Positions 1-4,653 of a DNA stretch of 5,515 nt are shown here, piece by piece. The position numbers and the translations under genes are program-made. The notes beneath the pieces are model-generated. The model was given only the letters and a program-made list of their open reading frames with translations, was not told the DNA's origin and did not search any database. Every line of letters starts with the position of its first letter. Position 1 is the first letter of the stretch. The stretch covers positions 1 to 5,515 of the forward strand of contig CAKUDW010000150.1 in NCBI GenBank assembly GCA_934645275.1. The letters are read 5' to 3'. The DNA is from an uncultured Clostridia bacterium. Lineage in GTDB: Bacteria; Bacillota_A; Clostridia; Christensenellales; Aristaeellaceae.

Positions 1-14
1 ATGAGATCGTTAAT
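1..14 (-). CDS. infC: Translation initiation factor IF-3, first five codons only (partial, probable)
   Basis: Reading leftward from 14, the codons ATT AAC GAT CTC AT give (M)-N-D-L-(I/M), and the gene leaves the window. IF-3 binds the 30S subunit and checks the initiator tRNA and start codon. The call rests on three things seen here: a perfect AGGAGGTG site 7 nt upstream of the ATT, no ATG or GTG in frame nearby, and a leader with an intrinsic terminator. From known biology, infC uses AUU as its start in E. coli and B. subtilis, and many clostridial IF-3 proteins begin with an IND-type motif. An in-frame TTG lies further upstream inside the leader but has no ribosome binding site. With so few codons, the identity is inferred from start codon, leader and N-terminal residues together. 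Confidence 0.66.
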
Positions 15-21
15 ACGGATG

Positions 22-29
22 CACCTCCT
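22..29 (-). promoter_or_regulatory. Ribosome binding site of infC
   Basis: AGGAGGTG, a full match to the anti-Shine-Dalgarno sequence, sits 7 nt before the ATT at 14. It decides the start: no ATG, GTG or TTG lies at a usable distance in an open frame. A GTG overlapping this site reaches a stop after three further codons. Confidence 0.75.
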
Positions 30-49
30 GTTGAAAGTTCTGGTAATTG

Positions 50-77
50 AAAAAGAGCAGCGCAAAGCGCCACTCTT
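50..77 (-). terminator. Intrinsic terminator/attenuator in the infC leader
   Basis: On the minus strand, AAGAGTGGCGC (77-67), loop TTT (66-64) and GCGCTGCTCTT (63-53) form an 11-bp stem with two G-U pairs and no mismatch, followed by T residues to position 50. On the plus strand the two G-U pairs become A-C mismatches and no T-run follows, so it works leftward only. It lies between the infC promoter and start codon, which makes it an attenuator. It is also the first terminator-like structure after znuB and could end zinc-operon transcripts. Confidence 0.75.
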
Positions 78-154
78 AAAAACATCCTGTTTGGATAATT
101 AACCATTGCAATATGCTCGCAAGGTGAGAAGTGGTCGCTTCTGCTTACTGAAGT

Positions 155-183
155 ATTATAGCATGCTCCGCCATCCATGGCAA
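155..183 (-). promoter_or_regulatory. Sigma-A promoter for infC
   Basis: On the minus strand, -35 TTGCCA (183-178, five of six consensus bases), a 17-nt spacer and -10 TATAAT (160-155). The bases just before the -10 read TGC, giving an extended TGn -10. Predicted start is about 149. It lies in the 3' untranslated stretch right after znuB (stop at 215) and points the same way. Confidence 0.75.
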
Positions 184-214
184 GCGCTTTTACTGTAAAT
201 TTTTCATTCTTTTC

Positions 215-1252
215 TCAGCTGCACCGCAGCCGTCCGACCAGTCCAAATACGCAGAATACCGCCAGATTTACCAACACGATGCCCGCGCCCGCCGGAATCG
301 AATATAGGCAGGAAAGCATGATGCCCGCCGCAAAGCAGCACACCGACACCACGGCCGATGAAATCAACACCGCCCGAAAGCGTGAAAATACGCGCATGGA
401 TGTGAGCGCAGGAAAAATAATCAAACTCGATATCAGCATCGTGCCCATCATGCGCATACCCACCACAATGGTCACCGCCGTAAGCACGGCTATCAGCATG
501 TTAAATAGGCCCGTGCGCGTGCCTGTGGCGCGCGCAAAGGTCTCGTCGAAGGTCACGGCAAATATCCGGTTGTAAAATAAAGCGAACAGCGCCAGCACAA
601 TTACCGACAGTGCGATGGATACGGCCACATCTGCACCGCTCATTGCCAGTATGCTGCCGAACATGTAGTTCATCACATCCACATTCATGCCGCTGGTAAG
701 CGAAGCCGCCAGCACACCCACCGCCAGCGCGCCAGTGGAGAGCAGCGCAATGGCCGCGTCGCCGTGGATGTGACCGTTGCTGCTCAGCCGCAAAATCAGA
801 AACGCGAGCGCAATCACGACAACCAGCGTGAACGGCAATGGAGACGCCGCAATCGAAGCGCAGACCGACGCAATCCACGCACGCAGGCCGGCGGGTAACG
901 CCGCCGGCAACGTATCCACCGTCACGAACCCCAACGCCGCCGCAATGGAGAGCGCGCCAAAGCCAACATGCGAAAGGCCGTCGCCAATCATAGAATAACG
1001 CTTCAGAACCAGCGTTACACCCAGCAGCGCCGCGCACAGCGACACCAGCGTGCCCACCAGCAGTGCGCGGCGAATAAACTTATATTTCAGGTATGCGCCC
1101 ATTTCCGCAAAGGCAGCAGTCACCGCGTCGAAGCGCAGAATAAGCGTCAGAATAAATGCGATGACCAGAATTGTCAGCACGATGGCCGCGCGCCTGCGCT
1201 GGTGCGCATTTCCGCCGGGACGGGCAAGCAGCTTCATCAGAAATTCGCTCAT
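215..1252 (-). CDS. znuB: Zinc/manganese-type ABC transporter permease (ABC-3 family)
   Basis: Membrane subunit that, as a dimer with the ATPase encoded just upstream, moves metal ions delivered by the surface lipoprotein into the cytoplasm. The protein has 345 residues with about eight or nine hydrophobic helices. ABC-3 hallmarks are the conserved loop KRYSMIGDGLSHVGFG (84-99), the HGDAAIALLSTGALAVG segment (163-179) and MNYMFGS shortly after. Family members usually have about 260-300 residues and start close to the motif seen here as KYKFIRRALLVG (56-67). This one has about 50 extra N-terminal residues with an added helix (about 23-40) and a longer loop around 109-141. The start is supported by AGGAGG 7 nt upstream and an ATGA overlap with the znuC stop. 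Zinc specificity is inferred from the neighbouring genes; manganese is possible. Confidence 0.93.
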   Translation of the reverse strand: MSEFLMKLLARPGGNAHQRRRAAIVLTILVIAFILTLILRFDAVTAAFAEMGAYLKYKFIRRALLVGTLVSLCAALLGVTLVLKRYSMIGDGLSHVGFGALSIAAALGFVTVDTLPAALPAGLRAWIASVCASIAASPLPFTLVVVIALAFLILRLSSNGHIHGDAAIALLSTGALAVGVLAASLTSGMNVDVMNYMFGSILAMSGADVAVSIALSVIVLALFALFYNRIFAVTFDETFARATGTRTGLFNMLIAVLTAVTIVVGMRMMGTMLISSLIIFPALTSMRVFSRFRAVLISSAVVSVCCFAAGIMLSCLYSIPAGAGIVLVNLAVFCVFGLVGRLRCS

Positions 1253-1941
1253 AAATTTTCCTCCTGCGCCGCGCGGTGACGGTAATCCTCGATCGAACCG
1301 AAAAAGCCAACCCCACGGTTGACTTCCAGCACCCGCGTTGCGTCGGCCATGGCCGATTTCAGGTCATGCGAAACCATCGCAATGCTCACGCCGTGCGCAC
1401 GGTTGATGTGGCGCACCAGTTGATACAGCTCCTGCGTCGTCGCCGGATCTAGTCCTGTCACCGGTTCATCCAGCAGCAGTAGCGAATCCGTAGCGCACAG
1501 CGCGCGCGCCAGCCGCACGCGCTGCTGCTGACCGCCTGAAAGCGTGCGATACGGACTGTGCTTTAAATCCTCGATGTCCAACAGGCGCATCTTTTCCCGC
1601 GCTTTTTCGCGCAGCGTCTTTCCATAAAAGAAGTGTTTTCCCAGCTGATTGGCGCAGCCCGACAGCACAACTTCCTCCACCGAAGCCGGGAAATCCCGCT
1701 GTGCCACGGTCTGCTGCGGCAGATAGCCGATCTGCGTGCGCTTAAGACCGTCGCCATAGACAATCTGACCGCTGCGCACGCGCACCAGACCCAGCATGGC
1801 TCGCACGAGCGTACTCTTGCCGGAGCCATTTTCGCCGACAATCACCAGATAATCGCCGCGGTCAATCTGAAACGACACATTTTCAACCGCCGCAACGCCG
1901 TCAAAGGCGATGGTTACATTCCTTACCGCAATCAGCGACAT
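1249..1941 (-). CDS. znuC: Zinc ABC transporter ATP-binding protein
   Basis: Cytoplasmic ATPase of the metal importer; ATP binding and hydrolysis drive the ZnuB-type permease. The protein has 230 residues, normal for the family. All motifs are intact: Walker A GENGSGKST (36-44), Q-loop in YLPQQ (73-77), signature LSGGQ (134-138), Walker B LLLLDEP (154-160), D-loop GLD (163-165) and the switch histidine in SHD (His192). The frame stays open upstream to 2091, but the first 50 residues of that longer reading are unlike any ATPase. Met at 1941 starts the usual family N-terminus and has AGGGAG 9 nt upstream. The gene overlaps the regulator gene by 41 bp and znuB by 4 bp (ATGA), so translation is probably coupled. 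Confidence 0.95.
   Translation of the reverse strand: MSLIAVRNVTIAFDGVAAVENVSFQIDRGDYLVIVGENGSGKSTLVRAMLGLVRVRSGQIVYGDGLKRTQIGYLPQQTVAQRDFPASVEEVVLSGCANQLGKHFFYGKTLREKAREKMRLLDIEDLKHSPYRTLSGGQQQRVRLARALCATDSLLLLDEPVTGLDPATTQELYQLVRHINRAHGVSIAMVSHDLKSAMADATRVLEVNRGVGFFGSIEDYRHRAAQEENL
1260..1265 (-). promoter_or_regulatory. Ribosome binding site that fixes the znuB start
   Basis: AGGAGG, 7 nt before the ATG at 1252, inside the end of znuC. It supports the long form of the permease over the internal Met51 (1102), which has no comparable site. Confidence 0.8.
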
Positions 1942-2362
1942 TCGCTTCTTCTCCCTTCGCTTTCCCGGCACAGCTGCCGCACACGCCCACCAGCACACTC
2001 TCGCGCGAATCCAGTTCAAATCCGTGGTCCTCGGATATGTGCTTAAACATCTGCCTGAGCAGGGCACAATCCACATGATAGAGCCTGCCACAGCGCTTGC
2101 ACATCAAATGCAGATGCTCGGAACAGGCCTCGTGCGCCGCCACATGCTGATACAGCGTTATCCCACGCAAATTCTGATATTTGCGCACCTCGCCCTGCTC
2201 CGCCAGCGATTCCAAATAACGGTACGCCGTAGTCCGACCAATGGTTTCGCCCTGATCCAGCATGCCTGCCACCAGCTCGTCCACCGAATAGGATTCCAGA
2301 TCGTGCCGCCGCAAAAACGCCAGCATCTCCCGCTTCTGGCGGGTATTGTACTCGCCGCGCAT
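1901..2362 (-). CDS. zur: Fur-family metalloregulator, probable zinc sensor (Zur-like)
   Basis: DNA-binding repressor expected to use zinc as co-repressor and to bind the palindrome before znuA. The protein has 153 residues. The N-terminal winged helix includes the recognition-helix region GRTTAYRYLESLAEQGEV (42-59), a variant of the family's usual TVYR pattern. The C-terminal half has the metal-binding cluster: Cys80, HLHLMCKRC (83-91), Cys99, His108 and His113, and a second CxxC at 128-131. Paired CxxC motifs form the structural zinc site of Fur-family proteins. A tail of 22 residues follows, coded where the frame overlaps znuC by 41 bp. The start is Met at 2362, with AAGGAGG 10 nt upstream and an ATG sharing one base with the znuA stop (TGATG). 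Zur is preferred over Fur or PerR because of the zinc-transport neighbours. Confidence 0.88.
   Translation of the reverse strand: MRGEYNTRQKREMLAFLRRHDLESYSVDELVAGMLDQGETIGRTTAYRYLESLAEQGEVRKYQNLRGITLYQHVAAHEACSEHLHLMCKRCGRLYHVDCALLRQMFKHISEDHGFELDSRESVLVGVCGSCAGKAKGEEANVADCGKECNHRL
1951..1956 (-). promoter_or_regulatory. Ribosome binding site that fixes the znuC start
   Basis: AGGGAG, 9 nt before the ATG at 1941. It lies inside the 3' end of the Fur-family gene and selects the 230-residue form over the longer open frame. Confidence 0.7.
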
Positions 2363-3312
2363 CAGCCCAATCCCTCCTTCAGAGCGTCCACATTGCGCCA
2401 CATCAAGCTCACATAGGTTTCACCCGCCGCGAAATCGGCCTCCGAAACGTTCTGTGCCGAATAAAACGTCAGTATTCTTGCGCCGGTTTCCTCGGCAATC
2501 ACCCGGGCTGTGCGTTGATTGCTCAGCTCGATGGTGTAAATCGCCGGTATGCCGTCACGCTCAATCCGATCAATCAGAAAGGCCATCGTTCTGGCGCTTG
2601 GCTCGCTCTCCGCCGCACAGGATGGGAACGCTGCATAATAGTCCAGACCGTATTCACGAACGAAATAGAGAAATGGAAAACGGTCGGCAAAGATGAGCTC
2701 CTGACGCACACCATCCACTACGACGGTTCTGAACGCCGCGTCAATGGCGCCAATCTCGCCTTCATACGCCTGCGCATTTTGTGTATATCGCGCCGCATTT
2801 CCAGGCGAAACCGCGCACAGCGCCTCACAGACTGCATCCACCATGCGTCTGGCATTTACCGGCGAAGTCCAGATATGCTCGTCGTACTCGATCTCTCCCG
2901 GCTCGTGCTCATGGCCTTCGTGCAGCGTCATCCCCTCGCGCGTTTCCTCCTCCAGCGCCTGCACGCAATCGATCAGCCTGATCGACGCAGGCGCGTCGTC
3001 TCCGAAGGATTCCAGAATATCATCCGCCCATACGTCGCTCTCGCCGCCGATATAAACGAACAAATCGCATTCGGCGATGGCAAGTATATCCGTGGGCGAC
3101 GGTTCATAGGAGTGTACCTCTGCACCGGGATGAATCAACAGCTTCAGTTGCGCCCAATCGCCCGCCACGGCGCGTGCGAAATCATAGCAGGGAAAATCGG
3201 TACAAACGACGCGCGGCACATTGTCTGCGCGCGCCGTTTGCGCAGGTGCGCAAGCGCCAAGCATAAATAGGGCCGCTATTAGCAACGGCAGCAGTTTAAA
3301 CCAATTCCGCAT
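2362..3312 (-). CDS. znuA: Zinc ABC transporter substrate-binding lipoprotein
   Basis: Membrane-anchored extracellular protein that captures metal and hands it to the permease. The protein has 316 residues. It has a lipoprotein signal peptide with lipobox LGAC (18-21), Cys21 being the lipidated residue. The cluster A-I fold is shown by HSYEPSPTD (67-75), where His67 is the expected first ligand, and by DEHIWTSP (144-151) with His146 as the second. A short acidic, His-containing loop lies between them (HEGHEHEPGE, 131-140), typical of zinc rather than manganese members. At the third ligand position the usual HDAF-type motif is replaced by ADRFPFLY (209-216). The C-terminus TYVSLMWRNVDALKEGL (299-315) matches the family ending. 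First gene of the operon: GGAG lies 9 nt before the ATG, and promoter and operator are directly upstream. Confidence 0.92.
   Translation of the reverse strand: MRNWFKLLPLLIAALFMLGACAPAQTARADNVPRVVCTDFPCYDFARAVAGDWAQLKLLIHPGAEVHSYEPSPTDILAIAECDLFVYIGGESDVWADDILESFGDDAPASIRLIDCVQALEEETREGMTLHEGHEHEPGEIEYDEHIWTSPVNARRMVDAVCEALCAVSPGNAARYTQNAQAYEGEIGAIDAAFRTVVVDGVRQELIFADRFPFLYFVREYGLDYYAAFPSCAAESEPSARTMAFLIDRIERDGIPAIYTIELSNQRTARVIAEETGARILTFYSAQNVSEADFAAGETYVSLMWRNVDALKEGLG
2373..2379 (-). promoter_or_regulatory. Ribosome binding site that fixes the zur start
   Basis: AAGGAGG within the last codons of znuA, 10 nt before the ATG at 2362. It favours that ATG over an in-frame one at 2401, deeper inside znuA. 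Confidence 0.7.
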
Positions 3313-3330
3313 TTATAATTGCTCCATATT

Positions 3331-3355
3331 GATTTTGAAATTCAATTTCAAATTC
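3331..3355. promoter_or_regulatory. Fur/Zur-type operator of the znu operon
   Basis: Perfect 9-1-9 inverted repeat TTTGAAATT-C-AATTTCAAA (3334-3352), extending to a 25-bp palindrome with one mismatched pair (3333/3353). The core TGAAATT-N-AATTTCA (3336-3350) has the 7-1-7 layout of Fur, Zur and PerR boxes. It begins 1 bp after the -10 box and covers the predicted transcription start, where a bound repressor would block RNA polymerase. The likely ligand is the Fur-family protein encoded second in the operon. Confidence 0.8.
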
Positions 3356-3356
3356 G

Positions 3357-3385
3357 ATTATAGTTGAAGTATGTTGCGCCGTCAA
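3357..3385 (-). promoter_or_regulatory. Sigma-A promoter of the znu operon
   Basis: On the minus strand, -35 TTGACG (3385-3380, five of six consensus bases), an exact 17-nt spacer and a perfect -10 TATAAT (3362-3357). Predicted start is about 3350, within the palindrome, giving a 5' leader of about 38 nt. A strong promoter under tight repression suits a starvation-induced uptake operon. Confidence 0.85.
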
Positions 3386-3517
3386 GTAAAATATACAGAA
3401 AGTACTTCTCTATGACGCCTGTATTGAATGCTTTCTTTGCATGCGGCAGCCGCTCTGCACATCCCATTTGCACTTTTTCGGCTGTACATGCCCTGCCCAA
3501 CCTGTTTTTCCCGCTTG
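3386..3517. other. Centre of the divergent intergenic region, no gene seen
   Basis: The stretch between the two divergent promoter zones has no open frame with a ribosome binding site. It contains an imperfect palindrome AGAAAGTACTTCT (3397-3409) just upstream of the znu -35 box, and a small GCGGC-A-GCCGC repeat (3443-3453) without a T-run, so not a terminator. No role can be assigned to either. Confidence 0.5.
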
Positions 3518-3532
3518 AAAAAAATTAAAAAA
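3518..3532 (+). promoter_or_regulatory. A-tract, possible UP element of the padR promoter
   Basis: AAAAAAATTAAAAAA lies 15 nt upstream of the -35 box, about -65 to -51 from the predicted start. AT-rich tracts there can bind the RNA polymerase alpha C-terminal domain and raise promoter strength. It stands out in otherwise GC-rich DNA. Confidence 0.4.
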
Positions 3533-3547
3533 TCTTGTTCAGAGGTC

Positions 3548-3576
3548 TTGACAGCCGCTTCACTAGTGAATATAAT
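3548..3576 (+). promoter_or_regulatory. Consensus sigma-A promoter of the padR operon
   Basis: Perfect -35 TTGACA (3548-3553), 17-nt spacer and perfect -10 TATAAT (3571-3576). Predicted start is about 3583. Such a promoter would be very active unless repressed, which fits the palindromes around its -10 box. Confidence 0.9.
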
Positions 3577-3587
3577 CTACTAGTGAA
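3559..3587. promoter_or_regulatory. Double palindromic operator around the -10 box, probable PadR site
   Basis: A perfect 12-bp palindrome TTCACTAGTGAA (3559-3570) ends directly before the -10. A second copy with two changes, TCTACTAGTGAA (3576-3587), begins on the last base of the -10. Together they form a 9-11-9 inverted repeat TTCACTAGT...ACTAGTGAA with the -10 in its middle. A dimeric winged-helix repressor bound here would cover the -10 and start site. Autoregulation by the PadR-type protein starting 22 bp downstream is inferred from position and from the habit of the family. Confidence 0.7.
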
Positions 3588-3595
3588 CAGAGTAG

Positions 3596-3603
3596 AAAGG
3601 AGG
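3596..3603 (+). promoter_or_regulatory. Ribosome binding site of padR
   Basis: AAAGGAGG, 6 nt before the ATG at 3610; strong and unambiguous. Confidence 0.85.
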
Positions 3604-3609
3604 AATTGA

Positions 3610-3930
3610 ATGAACACACAATACAAAAAAGGCGTGCTGGAGCTCTGCGTGCTTTCACTGTTGAAAAAGCACGATTGCTACGGCTACGAAATATCGGAAT
3701 ACCTTTCCGGCCACATTGATATTGCGGATGGAACAGTCTATCCCATTTTGCGCAAGTTAAAATCGGACGGCTTACTCACGACCTACTTACAGGAGGAAAG
3801 CGGCGGTCCTCCGCGCAAATACTACAAACTCACGCAACTCGGCCTCGACGCCTATCTTGCAGATCGAGCTGAATATTTGAAATTTGCCGAATCTGTCAAA
3901 AAACTTCTGGAGGATGATGAAAATGACTAA
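3610..3930 (+). CDS. PadR-family transcriptional regulator
   Basis: Small winged-helix repressor of 106 residues, the usual size for PadR subfamily 2 (one DNA-binding domain and a single C-terminal dimerization helix). Family landmarks are KKGVLELCVLSLL (6-18), YGYEIS (24-29), the recognition-helix and wing region GTVYPILRKLKSDGLL (41-56), and PPRKYYKLTQLG (67-78). An acidic helix ends the protein. It acts in the cytoplasm; effector unknown. It leads an operon with an 8-bp overlap into the DUF1700-type gene, a common pairing in Bacillota, where the regulator often controls the membrane protein. Its own promoter carries twin palindromes, so self-repression is likely. Some relatives respond to drugs or cell-envelope stress; nothing here decides this. 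Confidence 0.92.
   Translation: MNTQYKKGVLELCVLSLLKKHDCYGYEISEYLSGHIDIADGTVYPILRKLKSDGLLTTYLQEESGGPPRKYYKLTQLGLDAYLADRAEYLKFAESVKKLLEDDEND
3909..3913 (+). promoter_or_regulatory. Ribosome binding site that decides the DUF1700-type gene start
   Basis: GGAGG inside the end of padR. Three in-frame ATGs follow at 3914, 3917 and 3923. Only 3923 lies at a good distance (9 nt), and it gives the N-terminus MTKHEFL expected for the family. Confidence 0.7.
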
Positions 3931-4651
3931 GCATGAATTTCTGAATCGTTTTTCTAGTGAATTGAACCGTCGCGGCGTTGCCGATGCTGCGGACATCGTT
4001 GAAGAATATGCGCAGCACTTTGCCTTCAAGCAGGCGGACGGCTATTCCGAAGAAGAGATCGCCGCCAAGCTGGGCGATCCAGCGCAGTTGGCCGCGCAGT
4101 TCGAACAGTCCGCCGCTGAGCAAAATGGCCGCGGCAAAAAAGCCGCCGTCGTGACCGGCCTGTGCTTTTTGGACGTCGTGTCTGGACTTGCATTTATCGC
4201 GCTGGCGGCCTTCGGCGCGGTACTCGCCGCCGCCGCGCTGGCGTTTGCCGCCGCAGGCATCTGCCTGATCGGCGAGCTAAATCCCTGTGGCCTAATTCCC
4301 GCCATGCCATATGCTTCCGCTCTGGTCTTCGCGCTGGCGTTGCTGGCACTGGGCACGCTGACTGCCTGCGGCTGTATCTGGTACGTCGCATTTCTGCGCC
4401 AGAGCGCGCGCGCCTTCTGCCGCTTCCAGAGCAACGCATTGGCCAATGCCAGCGGACGCGCCGCGCTGCCCGCACTGCCCATGCAGCCGCAGCTGAATCG
4501 CCGCTGCGCACGTCGCCTGCGCAGGATTGCGCGCGTATCGTTGATGCTGTTCGCGGTGCTGTCAATCGCGGGCTTTGTCCTGTCCGCCATCCTTTCGGGT
4601 GCATTTGAATTCTGGCATGTCTGGGGCTGGTTTGCAAGCGAGGCGATCTGA
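3923..4651 (+). CDS. DUF1700/HAAS-domain membrane protein
   Basis: The 242-residue protein has two parts. Residues 1-61 form the soluble HAAS-type (DUF1700) helical domain, with EFLNRF (5-10), DIVEEYAQHF (24-33) and the signature EEEIAAKLGDPAQLAAQF (43-60). Hydrophobic segments follow at about 83-117 (probably two helices), 131-157 and 204-226, so about four membrane spans. A basic, Arg-rich linker lies at 191-204. These proteins regularly sit next to PadR regulators and are thought to work with them, possibly by linking envelope state to regulator activity; the biochemical role is not established. There is no C-terminal DUF4097-type adhesin domain, which some relatives have. It overlaps padR by 8 bp, and its stop lies 2 bp before the next start codon. 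The C-terminal part is compositionally biased (Ala, Leu), so homology there is weak. Confidence 0.85.
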   Translation: MTKHEFLNRFSSELNRRGVADAADIVEEYAQHFAFKQADGYSEEEIAAKLGDPAQLAAQFEQSAAEQNGRGKKAAVVTGLCFLDVVSGLAFIALAAFGAVLAAAALAFAAAGICLIGELNPCGLIPAMPYASALVFALALLALGTLTACGCIWYVAFLRQSARAFCRFQSNALANASGRAALPALPMQPQLNRRCARRLRRIARVSLMLFAVLSIAGFVLSAILSGAFEFWHVWGWFASEAI

Positions 4652-4653
4652 AC

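Larger units (their letters stand above)
15..149 (-). ncRNA. Leader of the infC transcript, possible L20-type autoregulatory leader
   Basis: This is the untranslated stretch from the predicted transcription start (about 149) to the ATT at 14, about 135 nt. In transcript order it holds a 5-bp hairpin (142-138 pairing with 131-127, 6-nt loop), a pyrimidine-rich section, a weak AUCC/GGAU hairpin, the terminator at 77-50 and the ribosome binding site. In Bacillota the infC-rpmI-rplT operon is commonly controlled by a leader that responds to ribosomal protein L20 through premature termination. Promoter, terminator, Shine-Dalgarno and ATT occur here in that order. I cannot confirm the L20 leader consensus by eye, so class membership is inferred. 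Confidence 0.5.

Noticed and set aside
1..102. Plus-strand open frame of 33 codons beginning ATG at position 1
   Set aside because: It has no visible upstream context and runs antisense to the infC start, ribosome binding site and terminator. It could be the end of a longer frame, but nothing supports it.
1942..2091. 50-residue N-terminal extension of the znuC ATPase
   Set aside because: The extension is the zur gene read in another frame. The family N-terminus begins at 1941, which has its own ribosome binding site.
1910..2416. Plus-strand open frame of 168 codons
   Set aside because: It is the antisense of the Fur-family gene; the minus-strand reading has conserved CxxC and winged-helix features, and this one has none.
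2515..3270. Plus-strand open frame of 251 codons inside znuA
   Set aside because: It lies antisense to a clear lipoprotein gene, has no ribosome binding site or recognisable motif, and reads as low-complexity Arg/Ile-rich protein typical of antisense frames in GC-rich DNA.
3397..3409. AGAAAGTACTTCT as a second regulator site
   Set aside because: The repeat is imperfect (one extra base), short and AT-rich, and resembles neither operator in this window.
3443..3453. GCGGC-A-GCCGC inverted repeat as a terminator
   Set aside because: A one-base loop is sterically poor, and there is no T-run on either side.
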